DNA of 64,000 nucleotides from Sphingobium faniae (GCA_900100475.1 FMTU01000006.1:124001-188000), one strand, 5' to 3'; shown: positions 28,745 through 37,616, counted from the first letter of the stretch. Numbers and translations: made by a program. The notes: generated by a model not told the origin, from the sequence alone.

Positions 28745-29760
28745 GCCGCCAGCTCTTCCGGCTGGGCAGGAATGAATTTCTCGAAATAGAGATTGGCGAC
28801 ATCGCCGACAGCCCCGCGCACGCTTTCCACCATCTCCGGCGGGCCGCACAGATAGACGTCCACATCGCCGCCGTTGAGCCGGTCCGCGCCGATATGGTCG
28901 GTGACACGGCCCTTGACCGGATGCGCATTGTCCGCGCCCGAACAGGTGGAGACGACGGTCAGGCCGGGGATGCGCGTCTTGAGCGCGTCCAGCCGCTCGA
29001 TTTCGACAAGGTCGGCCTGATCGTGCGCGCCATAGATCAGGTGGACCGACTGGCCGCCCATGTCCTGCTCCGCCAGGACTTCCAGCATCGACAGCATCGG
29101 CGCCACGCCGGTGCCGCCCGCGATCATCAGGATCGGCCGCTTCGGTTCGCGCAGGTAGAAGCTGCCGAGCGGGCCATGCAACGTCATCCGGTCGCCCGGC
29201 CGGGCGCGTTCGAGATAGGAGCCCATCGCCCCGCCATCGACGTTGCGGATCAGGAAGGTCGCCACTTCCGCGCCGGGGAGCGAGCTGAACGAATAGGAAC
29301 GATGGACGCCATCGAGTCCTGGAATCGACAGGTTCACATATTGGCCGGGCAGGAAAGTCGGCAGCGCGCCTTGCGTGGCCTTCACCGACAGGCGGACGCG
29401 ATTTTCGGATAGCCGCTCGGCCGCCACCAGTTCCGCCTCCATCGTCGCGGGCGCCAGCTTGCAGGCGGACGCGGCCACCGGAACGGAAATCACGCAGTCC
29501 GACGATACGACCATCTGGCAGGTCAGGACGAAGCCCTGCTCGGCCTCATCCTCGGTCAGCGCGTCCTCGATATATTCGTCGCCCAGGTCGTAGCCGCCCT
29601 GCTCGCAATGGCATTTGCAGGTGCCGCATACCCCGTCCGAACAATCCATCGGCAGGTTGATCTTGTTGCGATAAGCCGCGTCGAGAACCTTCTCGCCATC
29701 GTTGCAGTCGATGAAGCGGGTGGCGCCGTCCTCGAAATTGAGCGCGATCCGGTAAGTCAT
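28741..29760 (-). CDS. benC: Benzoate 1,2-dioxygenase electron transfer component
   Basis: A 339-residue class IB reductase. The N-terminal plant-type 2Fe-2S domain has Cys40, Cys45, Cys48 and Cys81 (DCSDGVCGTC then TCQM). Next come the FAD domain (HRSYSFSSLP, RxYSxS motif) and the NAD domain (MIAGGTGVAPMLSML and YLCGPPEMV). It passes electrons from NADH to the BenAB oxygenase. The ATG at 29760 has a GGAG site seven bases upstream; a GTG two codons earlier would be too close to it. Confidence 0.94.
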   Translation of the reverse strand: MTYRIALNFEDGATRFIDCNDGEKVLDAAYRNKINLPMDCSDGVCGTCKCHCEQGGYDLGDEYIEDALTEDEAEQGFVLTCQMVVSSDCVISVPVAASACKLAPATMEAELVAAERLSENRVRLSVKATQGALPTFLPGQYVNLSIPGLDGVHRSYSFSSLPGAEVATFLIRNVDGGAMGSYLERARPGDRMTLHGPLGSFYLREPKRPILMIAGGTGVAPMLSMLEVLAEQDMGGQSVHLIYGAHDQADLVEIERLDALKTRIPGLTVVSTCSGADNAHPVKGRVTDHIGADRLNGGDVDVYLCGPPEMVESVRGAVGDVANLYFEKFIPAQPEELAA

Positions 29761-29784
29761 TGTCACTCTCCGTCAGGGCATCGG

Positions 29785-30267
29785 TCAAATGTGATAGATG
29801 TCGATGACCTGGTGAATATAATCATTCTTCAAAATCACTTTCTTGGACGTGATCTTCGGTTCTTCGCCGCTGGTGTCGATCGTGTAGAAAGACGTGCCGA
29901 AGAAGCTCATCGTATCCTTGTAGCGATGGGCGAGCGTGTGCCAGTTGAACCGCACGTCCACCTCGTCGCCACGACGGTCGAGTATTTCGACATTGGCGAT
30001 GTTGTGGCAGGTGCGCGGTTCGGGCATCGACGCGCCGGAACGCTCGGTCTTGATACGGAACACGCGGTCTTCCAGCCCTTCGCGATTGGGATAGTAAATC
30101 AGCGAGATATGCTGTTGCGGGTCATCGACAAGCTGGTCGTCGTCATCCCATGCCGGCATCCAGAAGATCACACCGGGGGAATAGCATTCCAGCCATTCGT
30201 CCCACGCGCGATCGTCGAGCAGGCGCGCTTCCTTGTAGAGAAAGCCGGCAATCCGGTCGGCGGTCAT
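29785..30267 (-). CDS. benB: Benzoate 1,2-dioxygenase small (beta) subunit
   Basis: A 160-residue protein of the ring-hydroxylating dioxygenase beta family (NTF2-like fold), with typical FLYKEARLLDD and DEWLECYSPGVIFWMP near the N-terminus and KNDYIHQVIDIYHI at the end. It is structural and forms the alpha3-beta3 oxygenase with BenA. The ATG at 30267 overlaps the benA stop by four bases, and 24 bases separate it from benC. Confidence 0.93.
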   Translation of the reverse strand: MTADRIAGFLYKEARLLDDRAWDEWLECYSPGVIFWMPAWDDDDQLVDDPQQHISLIYYPNREGLEDRVFRIKTERSGASMPEPRTCHNIANVEILDRRGDEVDVRFNWHTLAHRYKDTMSFFGTSFYTIDTSGEEPKITSKKVILKNDYIHQVIDIYHI

Positions 30268-31622
30268 GCCAGTTCTCCTTCGGATTGGCGGGCCTCGTCC
30301 CGGCGCAGCGCGCCGGTCAACGTCCGCGCCCAATATTCGTGCTGGCGCAGGAACAGTCCCTCATCCTCGCTGCGGTCCCCGCTGAGCAGAGGCTGAAGCC
30401 CAAGCGCGCGGGCATTGTCGTCGGGACCGTCGATCCAGTGAGTCGCGCCACGGCTGAGATCGTTCCACAGGTCGTTCGCGTCGGCATAGCCGACCTGACA
30501 GGCGCGAAATTCCTCCAGATCATCGGGTGTGCCCATGCCCGACACGTTGAAGAAATCCTCATATTGGCGGATCCGCAGCGCGCGTTCGGCGGCGCTCTCG
30601 CCCTTGGGGGCGAAACAGTAGATCGTCACCTCGGTCCGGTCGACGCCGAGCGGCCGGATGACCCGGATCTGGGTCGAGAACTGGTCCATCAGATAGACAT
30701 TGGGATAAAGGCAGAGGTTGCGGGTCTGGCCCACGATAGGCGCGGCGCGTTCGGCGCCCAGCCGCTCGGCCAGTTCCTCGCGATAGGTGTAGATCGGCCG
30801 CACTTCCGGGTTGAGGAGATTGGTCCACAGCAGGATATGCCCGTTTTCGAAGGCATAAACCCCGCCGGTGCTCTTCGACCAGCCGGCGGCGTCGACCGTG
30901 GGCGTGCCTTCCGCCTCGTAATTGCGGCGGCCCATGGTCGCCGAATAATTCCAGTGGACGGACGAGACATGATAGCCGTCCGCGCCATTTTCGATCTGGA
31001 GCTTCCAGTTGCCGTCATAGATATAGGATGAATTGCCGCGCAGCACCTCGATGCCGTCGGGGGCCTGGTCGACGATCTGGTCGATCACCGCGCGGGCGCC
31101 GCCCAGATGTTCCTCCAGCGGCGCGACATCGCCCGACAGGCTGCCGAACAGGAAGCCGCGATAGCTGGCGAAGGCCGGCAGGGCAGTGAGATCGTGCGAG
31201 CCTTCGGTGTTGAAGCTCGGCGGATAGTCGCCGGTCTTGCCGTCCTTCACCTTGAGCAGCTTGCCGGTGTTGCTGAAGGTCCAGCCATGGAACGGGCAGG
31301 TGAAGCTGCCCTTGTTCCCATGCTTGCGCCGGCAGAGCATGGCGCCGCGATGCGCGCAGGCGTTGATCAGCCCGTGCAGTTCGCCAGCCTTGTCACGGGT
31401 GATGACGATGGGCCGGCGGCCGATCCATGTGGTGAAGTAATCCCCCGGCGCGGGAAGCTGGCTTTCATGCGCCAGAAATACCCAATTGCCTTCGAAGAGA
31501 TGCTTCATCTCCAGTTCGAACAGCGCCTCGTCGGTGAAGATGTCGCGTCGGCAGCGATAGACGCCGCTTTCCTTGTCCTCGACCACCGAACCGGCGATGC
31601 TCTCGATCAGGTTCTTACCCAT
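30264..31622 (-). CDS. benA: Benzoate 1,2-dioxygenase large (alpha) subunit
   Basis: A 452-residue Rieske oxygenase alpha subunit. The Rieske ligands are Cys89 and His91 (CAH), then Cys109 and His112 (CPFH). The mononuclear iron is held by His218 and His223 (DGYHVSSVHW), with a bridging aspartate at 215. It hydroxylates benzoate at carbons 1 and 2 using O2 and electrons from BenC. The ATG at 31622 has an AGGAAAG site. Toluate or anthranilate oxygenases share this fold; the neighbours favour benzoate. Confidence 0.93.
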   Translation of the reverse strand: MGKNLIESIAGSVVEDKESGVYRCRRDIFTDEALFELEMKHLFEGNWVFLAHESQLPAPGDYFTTWIGRRPIVITRDKAGELHGLINACAHRGAMLCRRKHGNKGSFTCPFHGWTFSNTGKLLKVKDGKTGDYPPSFNTEGSHDLTALPAFASYRGFLFGSLSGDVAPLEEHLGGARAVIDQIVDQAPDGIEVLRGNSSYIYDGNWKLQIENGADGYHVSSVHWNYSATMGRRNYEAEGTPTVDAAGWSKSTGGVYAFENGHILLWTNLLNPEVRPIYTYREELAERLGAERAAPIVGQTRNLCLYPNVYLMDQFSTQIRVIRPLGVDRTEVTIYCFAPKGESAAERALRIRQYEDFFNVSGMGTPDDLEEFRACQVGYADANDLWNDLSRGATHWIDGPDDNARALGLQPLLSGDRSEDEGLFLRQHEYWARTLTGALRRDEARQSEGELA

Positions 31623-31647
31623 CGTCGCTTTCCTCGTTTCCGCCTCT

Positions 31648-32574
31648 TCAGGCCACTGCGCGCAATCGGGTGGAGGCATCTTCCTCCTTCTCGCCGGTCG
31701 CCTTGTGCATCACGAAATCGAACTCGATTTCCGCAAAAGGCCCGGTCACGCCATATTTCGCGCCAAGATTGCTGTTGCCGATATGATTGACGGGCGGGAT
31801 CAGCTCATCGCGCGTCGCATAGGCGAAATCGTCGTGCAGATAGGGGTCGCCATCAATATTGATCTGCGTCGTCAGATGACGATGGTCGTGGGCCGAGACA
31901 AAGAAGTGGATATGCGCGGGGCGGTTGCCGTGGCGACCAATCGCCTTGAGGATGCCTTCCGTCGAGCCGCCGGGAGGGCAGGCATAGCCCACCGGCACGA
32001 TCGAGCGGAACGCATAACGTCCTTCGCTGTCGGTATAGATCGAGCGGCGCAGGTTGAAATCGCTCTGCGTCTTGTCGAAATAGGAATAATTGCCGAGCGT
32101 GTTGGCGTGCCATACCTCGACCTTGGCGTTCGCTAGCGGCGTGCCGTCCACGTCGCGGACCTGGCCGTGCATGATGAGCACTTCGCCCTTGCCGTCATCG
32201 GCGCCGTCGTCGAGCCGCGCGAAAGCTTCCGCTTCGGGCGCGCCCGCGACATAGAGCGGACCTTCGATCGTACGCGGCGTGCCGCCGGTAACGCCCTGGC
32301 TGGCGTCGATCGCGTCAGCGCGCATGTCGAGATAGCGCTCAAGCGCGAGACCGGCCGCCCAAAGGCCGAATTCCTGCGATCCGGCCGCCGCATAGTTGAG
32401 GGTGCCCCACACCTCGTCGTCCGTGATGTCGAATTCATCAATGGTGGCGAACAGATCGCCCATGATGCGGCGGACAATCGCCTTCAGGCGCGCGTCGCCA
32501 GCGGACTGGTCCTGACCGCTCAGCTTGTCGAGCAGTTCCTGCACTGCGGAGGTATTTGCGAAATTCTGCGTCAT
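31648..32574 (-). CDS. catA: Catechol 1,2-dioxygenase
   Basis: A 308-residue intradiol dioxygenase. The four Fe(III) ligands are visible: Tyr163 (GNYSYF), Tyr197 (VPVGYACP), His221 and His223 (RPAHIHFF). The helical N-terminal domain (residues 1-100) is the catechol dioxygenase dimer linker, which distinguishes it from protocatechuate enzymes. It cleaves catechol to cis,cis-muconate. A strong AGGAGAG site precedes the start. It sits 25 bases before benA and 43 bases after catC. Confidence 0.96.
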   Translation of the reverse strand: MTQNFANTSAVQELLDKLSGQDQSAGDARLKAIVRRIMGDLFATIDEFDITDDEVWGTLNYAAAGSQEFGLWAAGLALERYLDMRADAIDASQGVTGGTPRTIEGPLYVAGAPEAEAFARLDDGADDGKGEVLIMHGQVRDVDGTPLANAKVEVWHANTLGNYSYFDKTQSDFNLRRSIYTDSEGRYAFRSIVPVGYACPPGGSTEGILKAIGRHGNRPAHIHFFVSAHDHRHLTTQINIDGDPYLHDDFAYATRDELIPPVNHIGNSNLGAKYGVTGPFAEIEFDFVMHKATGEKEEDASTRLRAVA

Positions 32575-32617
32575 TTCAGTCTCTCCTCTGAATTTTCCAA
32601 ATGGGGGGTGACGGGGC

Positions 32618-32908
32618 TTACCGATCGTCCTCGCGGATGGAGGATGGATGACGGCAGAGCGGCGTCACGGCGATGTCCATGAACGGAAACAGCGGCAGCG
32701 TGCTGACGATGTCGTGCAGTTCCTGCACCGTTTCGACATCGAAGATGCTGATGTTCGAATATTGACCGGCGATGCGCCACAAATGGCGCCACTTGCCCTG
32801 CTTCTGCAGCGCCTGGGCGCGTTCGCGCTCGACGCTCTTCAATTCATCGGCGCGGATGGGGTCGAAATCGGGGGGGATACGAACATCCATGCGAACGTGG
32901 AAAATCAC
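32618..32908 (-). CDS. catC: Muconolactone delta-isomerase
   Basis: A 96-residue protein with the family's compact length and pattern (IFHVRMDVRIP at the start, then GKWRHLWRIAGQYSN and TLPLFPFMDI). It isomerises muconolactone to 3-oxoadipate enol-lactone and forms a decamer. The start codon is GTG at 32908 with an AGGAGG site eight bases upstream. It begins three bases after the catB stop. Confidence 0.95.
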   Translation of the reverse strand: MIFHVRMDVRIPPDFDPIRADELKSVERERAQALQKQGKWRHLWRIAGQYSNISIFDVETVQELHDIVSTLPLFPFMDIAVTPLCRHPSSIREDDR

Positions 32909-32911
32909 GGG

Positions 32912-34078
32912 TCAGCCTCCTGTAAACTGGGCGGATGCGCCGTCGTGAAAGGATTTCCGTTCCGCATCGCGGCGGAAGAAGGCGACGCGATCCATGTCGA
33001 GCGCGACGCCAAGACCGGGACCGTCCGGCACCTTCACGGAAAAGTCGGCATATTGGAGCGGTTCGGCCAGAACCTCCTCGGTGACGAGCAAGGGGCCGAA
33101 CAATTCCGTCTGGAAGGCGAGCTTCGGGAAAGTGGCGAAGACATGCGCCGAGGCGGCGGTCGCGATGCCGACCTCCAGCATGGTTCCGCCATAAAGCCCG
33201 ATCCCCGCCGCGTCGGCAATCGCGCCGACCTTGCAGGCGGCATGAAGGCCGCCGGACTGCATGATCTTGACCGCGAACACGTCGGCGGCAGCGCTGGCGG
33301 CATAGTCGAATGCGCTCTCCGGCCCGTTCAGCGCTTCGTCGGCCATGATCGGAATGATCGCGGACTGCGCGAGGCGGGCCATGGCGCCGCGGGCATGGGC
33401 GGCGACGGGCTGCTCCACAAGATCGCATCCGGCATCCTGGAGCATGGCGATGCCCCTGGAGGCGCTGGCCTCGTCCCAGGCCTGGTTGACATCGACGCGC
33501 ACGCTGGCGCGGTCCCCCAGCGCCTTCTTGATCGCGGCGACATGGGCGACGTCGTCCTCGACGCTGCGCTTGCCGATCTTGAGCTTGAAGATATTGTGGC
33601 GGCGGATGTCGAGCATATGCTCGGCCTCCGCAATGTCTTTTGCGGTGTCGCCGCTGGCCAGCGTCCAGGCGACGGGCAGGCTTTCGCGGCGGCGTCCACC
33701 CAGCAGTTCCGAAATCGGCAGGCCCAGCCGCTGCCCCATCGCGTCGAGCAGCGCCGTCTCCACCGCGCATTTGGCGAAATGATTGCCGGAGATGGATTTA
33801 CCCAGCGTCTCCATGACGAGCGCGGGCCGGGACGCATCCGCGTTCAACAGCAGCGGCGTGAAATAGGTGTCGATGGCCAGCTTGATGCCTTCGGGGCTTT
33901 CCGGGCCATAGGCAAGGCCACCGATCGTGGTGGCCTCGCCCGTGCCAATGATGCCGTCGGCGCACTGGACGCGGATGAAAACGGCGGTCTGCCGCATCAT
34001 CGTCGCCATGGAGAGGACGTGCGGCCTTATGGTCGGCAGATCCACCAGGAAGGTATCGACGGATTGGATTGCAAGCAT
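32912..34078 (-). CDS. catB: Muconate cycloisomerase
   Basis: A 388-residue enolase-superfamily enzyme of the muconate lactonising group. The catalytic Lys165 and Lys167 are in FKLKIGK, and metal ligands are Asp196 (VDVNQ), Glu222 (VEQPV) and Asp247 (MADEAL). It converts cis,cis-muconate to (+)-muconolactone. An AGGTGAG site precedes the ATG. It is the first gene of the eleven-gene operon and diverges from catR by 106 bases. Confidence 0.95.
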   Translation of the reverse strand: MLAIQSVDTFLVDLPTIRPHVLSMATMMRQTAVFIRVQCADGIIGTGEATTIGGLAYGPESPEGIKLAIDTYFTPLLLNADASRPALVMETLGKSISGNHFAKCAVETALLDAMGQRLGLPISELLGGRRRESLPVAWTLASGDTAKDIAEAEHMLDIRRHNIFKLKIGKRSVEDDVAHVAAIKKALGDRASVRVDVNQAWDEASASRGIAMLQDAGCDLVEQPVAAHARGAMARLAQSAIIPIMADEALNGPESAFDYAASAAADVFAVKIMQSGGLHAACKVGAIADAAGIGLYGGTMLEVGIATAASAHVFATFPKLAFQTELFGPLLVTEEVLAEPLQYADFSVKVPDGPGLGVALDMDRVAFFRRDAERKSFHDGASAQFTGG

Positions 34079-34163
34079 CTCTCACCTGACAGTTGAGCGT
34101 TTTCCTGTTGTCTCTTGGGTATCCCTTGCGAGCATTTTGAACAAAGACTAAGTTGGTCCCCTT

Positions 34164-34182
34164 CTATACCTCTGGAGTATAG
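34164..34182. promoter_or_regulatory. CatR/BenM-type operator, ATAC-N7-GTAT
   Basis: Perfect dyad CTATAC-N7-GTATAG; the core ATAC (34166-34169) and GTAT (34177-34180) match exactly the consensus published for the LysR regulators BenM and CatM. It ends two bases before the catR ATG and includes the GGAG ribosome site (34174-34177) of that gene. Binding could therefore repress catR while placing the regulator upstream of the divergent catB promoter. Confidence 0.8.
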
Positions 34183-34184
34183 CG

Positions 34185-35105
34185 ATGGATGTTCGGCAGC
34201 TCCGTTATTTTCTGGCCGTGGCCGCCGAGCGCAATTTCAGCCGGGCGGCGGAACGTCTTCACATGGCGCAGCCGCCGCTCAGCCGCCAGATTCAGCAACT
34301 TGAACAGGAAGTGGGCGCGGTCTTGTTCGATCGGGACAGCCGCCCGATAGCGCTGACCCACGCGGGACGGCTTTTCTATGAACATGCGGTCCAGGTCACG
34401 CGCCGCCTGGACGAAATGCAGGACGCGATGCGCGCCTTCGTCACGTCCAACCGCCCGCGCTTCATCGTCGGCTTCGTTCCTTCGGTGCTCTATGCCCGCC
34501 TGCCGGACATCATCCGGGAATTCCGTCGCGCCATGCCGGATGTCGATCTCAGCCTCGTGGAGATGATGAGCATCGAGCAGATCGCGGCGCTCAAGGAAGG
34601 CCGCGTCGACGTCGGCTTTGGCCGGGTGCGCTTTGACGATCCCGCGATCGCGCGCGAGGTGCTGCGCGAGGAGCGACTGGTGGCGGCGCTTCCCCAGGGC
34701 CATCGCCTGCTCCGGGGCGAGAAGCCGATCGATCTTGCGCGACTCGCCGACGAAGCCGTGATCGTCTATCCGCGCGAGCCGCGTCCGGGCTATGCCGATC
34801 AGGTGCTGTCGCTGCTGGGCGACCACGGCATCAAGCCAGCCGTCATTCACGAGGTGCGCGAACTTCAGACCGCGCTCGGGCTGGTGGCGGCCGAAGACGG
34901 AATCTGCATCGTGCCGGCCTCCGTCCACATCATGGGCCGAAGGGACATCATCTTTCGCGAGCTTGTTCAAAAGGCCACCTCCCCGATCATCATCAGCCAT
35001 CGCAAGAACGACGATTCACCCCATCTCACCACGCTCATCGACGTGATCGCGAAGCTCTACCGGCAATGGGGCTGGTCGATGCCTGCCGGGCTGCAACGCC
35101 GCTGA
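34185..35105 (+). CDS. catR: LysR-family regulator of the cat/ben operon
   Basis: A 306-residue LysR protein. The N-terminal winged helix-turn-helix is typical (MDVRQLRYFLAVAAERNFSR, recognition region AQPPLSRQIQQLE), followed by a two-lobe effector domain (GFVPSVLYARLPD). CatR, CatM and BenM respond to cis,cis-muconate and benzoate; the ligand here is inferred. It is divergent from catB and has a CatM-type operator on its start. Of the two LysR genes in the window this is the pathway regulator by position. Confidence 0.9.
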   Translation: MDVRQLRYFLAVAAERNFSRAAERLHMAQPPLSRQIQQLEQEVGAVLFDRDSRPIALTHAGRLFYEHAVQVTRRLDEMQDAMRAFVTSNRPRFIVGFVPSVLYARLPDIIREFRRAMPDVDLSLVEMMSIEQIAALKEGRVDVGFGRVRFDDPAIAREVLREERLVAALPQGHRLLRGEKPIDLARLADEAVIVYPREPRPGYADQVLSLLGDHGIKPAVIHEVRELQTALGLVAAEDGICIVPASVHIMGRRDIIFRELVQKATSPIIISHRKNDDSPHLTTLIDVIAKLYRQWGWSMPAGLQRR

Positions 35106-35371
35106 CATATCTGCGCCGGATCGCCTTCGGTTCGCCCCATGCCATCGCCGCAATCACGGGCATGAAGCCGATCCATCTGTCGGGGACGGTTTCCAGCACT
35201 TCCACGCGCCTTGCCATCTCGCCAAAGGCAGCGAAGGCAGCCCCTCCTTATGGTGTTGAAATGGGAATAATGTATCGCGCGATCATGTTAGCGAACACGC
35301 CCCTCAACGATCATCGACCGGGAACGCTGGCAGCCGCATCTTGTTCCCTTGCTCCACGTCTTTCGGCATAG

Positions 35372-35402
35372 AGCGATTTCCAGGCGGTCGGAATCGATCG
35401 CT
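35372..35402. repeat. TAGAGC-headed imperfect palindrome
   Basis: The left arm AGCGATTTCC pairs with GGAATCGATCGCT, with a three-base bulge. It begins TAGAGC, the same head as two other elements in this window. Short palindromes of this sort are common between genes of alphaproteobacteria; that these are members of one genome-wide family is inferred. Confidence 0.55.
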
Positions 35403-35435
35403 GGTTAAGAAATCGCGGCAAATCAGGGAATTTAG

Positions 35436-35470
35436 AGCGGTGATCTGGCCCAATCAGATCGAAAACCGCT
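35436..35470. repeat. TAGAGC-headed two-part palindrome
   Basis: Outer arms AGCGGT (35436-35441) and ACCGCT (35465-35470) enclose inner arms GATCTG (35442-35447) and CAGATC (35455-35460), with a four-base asymmetry on the right. A long hairpin would form on either strand. No T-run follows it. It may stop transcription from either convergent neighbour or be a dispersed repeat. Confidence 0.6.
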
Positions 35471-35508
35471 TTAAGACGCGAAACATCTGACGATACGGGT
35501 CGATCCCG

Positions 35509-37107
35509 TCATTTGACCAGTTCGAAGCTGTCGGCGCGCGCCAGATTCCATGCGGGGCTGTAGAAATCGCGATCGTGAGAACCGGTAAGCAGTTCGCCTT
35601 CTTCCAGGAAAATGTGAAGCTGCGAAAACAGCCGGATCTCCGTAAGAGAGACGCGCCGCACCAGATGATGCGGACCCAGTTGCGACGGGTGATCGAGTCC
35701 GGCGGCCGCAATCATCTCGGCAAGCGCCTTCATCGTGTTGCGGTGGAAGCTATGCACTCGCTCGGCCTTGTCAGGCACCACCAGCGCCCGCTGGCGCATC
35801 GGATCCTGCGTCGCGACGCCCACCGGGCATCGGTTGGTGTGGCACGACAGCGACTGGATGCATCCGAGCGCGAACATGAAGCCGCGGCCCGCATTGGTCC
35901 AATCGGCGCCGAGCGCCAGGACGGCCGCGATGTCGAACGCGCTCACGATCTTGCCGGCCGCGCCGACCTTTATCCTGCCGCGTATCCCCGCTCCGACAAG
36001 CGTATTGTGCACGAACAGCAGGCCTTCGCGCATCGGCATGCCCAAATTGTCGGCGAACTCGACGGGCGACGCGCCCGTCCCGCCTTCTGCTCCATCCACG
36101 ACGATGAAGTCCGGATAGATTCCGGTCTCTCGCATCGCCTTTACCATGCCCATGAATTCCCAGGGCTGGCCGACGCACAGCTTCACGCCAACCGGCTTTC
36201 CCTTTGAGAGCCGACGCAGTTCGGACAGGAATTGCATCAGTTCGATGGGCGTGGAAAATTCCCGATGCCGCGCCGGTGAGATACAATCTTCTCCGACAGG
36301 CACGCCTCGGGTCGCCGAGATTTCAGGCGTCACCTTCTCGCCGGGCAGGATGCCGCCATGCCCGGGCTTTGCCCCCTGGCTGAGCTTTATCTCGATCATC
36401 TTGACCTGAGGATCGCTCGCCTGCTCTGCGAAGCGGACCGGGTCGAACCGGCCGTCCGCCGTGCGACAACCGAAATAGCCGCTGCCGATTTCCCAAACGA
36501 GATCGCCGCCATATTCGCGGTGATAGGGGCTGATGCTGCCCTCGCCCGTATCGTGAGCAAAACCGCCAAGCAGGGCTCCTCTGTTAAGCGCCCGGACCGC
36601 ATTGGCGCTGAGCGAACCAAAGCTCATGGCGGAAATGTTGAAAATGGAGGCCATATAGGGCGGTGCGCCGGCGGAACCGCCGATGGGGATGCGGAATGTG
36701 GCCGGGTCGGCGACGGGCGCGGGACGCATCGAATGTGCGATGAACTCATATCCGTTTTGATAGACGTCGATGAGCGTGCCAAAGGCCCGGTCGCTGCTCT
36801 CGTCCTTGGCGCGGGCATAGACGAGCGAGCGCTGCGCGCGCGAGAAGGGCGCCTTCTCATTGTCGCCCTCGATCAAATACTGCCGGATCTCGGGGCGAAT
36901 CTCCTCGAAGAACCAACGGAGCCTGCCGATGATCGGATAGTTGCGCCGAACCGAATGAAGTGGCTGCGCCAGGTCGTAAAGCCCGAGAACCGAAAGGACG
37001 GCGCTGGCCATGAACAACGGCACGGCCCAGGCGGCCGGCAGGTAGAAGCAGAACAGGATGACGCTGACCAAAGATATGCCTAGCGCCGTGAAACGGGTGA
37101 AGAACAA
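35509..37107 (-). CDS. Membrane-anchored FMN-binding glutamate synthase family protein
   Basis: A 532-residue protein with two N-terminal hydrophobic helices (about residues 8-28 and 30-46), then the FMN-binding TIM barrel of glutamate synthase (ISAMSFGSLSANAVRALN, GGTGASPVEFADN). The iron-sulfur motif CIQSLSCHTNRCPVG near residue 425 fits the 3Fe-4S site. It lacks the glutaminase domain, so it is not a complete GltB. Substrate is unknown. The start is TTG at 37107 with a GGAG site; the next methionine would remove the first helix. Confidence 0.8.
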   Translation of the reverse strand: MFFTRFTALGISLVSVILFCFYLPAAWAVPLFMASAVLSVLGLYDLAQPLHSVRRNYPIIGRLRWFFEEIRPEIRQYLIEGDNEKAPFSRAQRSLVYARAKDESSDRAFGTLIDVYQNGYEFIAHSMRPAPVADPATFRIPIGGSAGAPPYMASIFNISAMSFGSLSANAVRALNRGALLGGFAHDTGEGSISPYHREYGGDLVWEIGSGYFGCRTADGRFDPVRFAEQASDPQVKMIEIKLSQGAKPGHGGILPGEKVTPEISATRGVPVGEDCISPARHREFSTPIELMQFLSELRRLSKGKPVGVKLCVGQPWEFMGMVKAMRETGIYPDFIVVDGAEGGTGASPVEFADNLGMPMREGLLFVHNTLVGAGIRGRIKVGAAGKIVSAFDIAAVLALGADWTNAGRGFMFALGCIQSLSCHTNRCPVGVATQDPMRQRALVVPDKAERVHSFHRNTMKALAEMIAAAGLDHPSQLGPHHLVRRVSLTEIRLFSQLHIFLEEGELLTGSHDRDFYSPAWNLARADSFELVK

Positions 37108-37616
37108 GTCAAGCTCCAGCGGGTCGTACGCAGCCCGATCAGAAAAAAAGGTCAGTTGCGGCGCGGATGCGGCGCCATTGCCACAGATCCTTTCAAGTCA
37201 TGCCATAGGCTTCAATAAGGCATAAATGAGGAATTGCGTCGGCTCGGAAGCCTTTTTTTGTCGATGGAACGTCAGAAGGGGCGCAGCGCGGTCCTGCGAA
37301 TCAACCGACCGTACATATGCCGCCGGGTTCCGATCGCGGCATGGAGCGCGCCGGACGAAGCGGAGCGGCGTCTGCCCGCAGCCAGGGCGCATGATAATGG
37401 ATGGCGACGGCAGCTTCGGACGTAGCGAGGAAAAGCCGCCAGACCCGGCCGACGAAGCCTATGCGATGCGCGTCGTGAGACATGATAACCTCCCTCCGGT
37501 TACTTTGGAAATGGATCTGATCCATCCGATCACCCTGATTCATACGCCGGACCAGCAGGGCATTGGCGCCAAAATTGGCAGTGCTTTCGATCATTTTTCG
37601 CGTTAATAAGGGATTT
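37108..37616. other. 509-base region upstream of the Lrp gene
   Basis: The region holds one possible small gene on the minus strand (37301-37483, given separately). A weak plus-strand terminator is visible: GGCT-CGGA-AGCC at about 37240-37251 followed by a T7 run, with no obvious gene ahead of it. A perfect palindrome TTGGCGCCAA at 37563-37572 lies 45 bases before the Lrp start and is a candidate autoregulatory site. Confidence 0.4.
37301..37483 (-). CDS. Possible small protein of unknown function
   Basis: A 60-residue frame beginning MSHDAHRIGFVGRVWRLFLA and ending GGICTVG. A strong GGAGGGAGG ribosome site lies five bases before the ATG, which is the main support. The middle is amphipathic (VWRLFLATSEAAVAIHYHAPW) and the C-terminus is rich in Pro and Arg. 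I recognise no family. It diverges from the Lrp gene, so Lrp control is conceivable. It may be non-coding. Confidence 0.35.
   Translation of the reverse strand: MSHDAHRIGFVGRVWRLFLATSEAAVAIHYHAPWLRADAAPLRPARSMPRSEPGGICTVG

Larger units (their letters stand above)
35106..35508. other. 403-base region between convergent genes, with two palindromic elements
   Basis: It lies between the ends of catR (+) and the FMN-dependent gene (-). Two TAGAGC-headed palindromes (below) fill its right part. On the minus strand a short frame ending near 35035-35217 (containing PDRWIGFMPVIAAMAWGEPK) has protein-like composition but overlaps the catR 3' end and has no clear start; it could be a gene remnant. No functional gene is supported. 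Confidence 0.45.
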
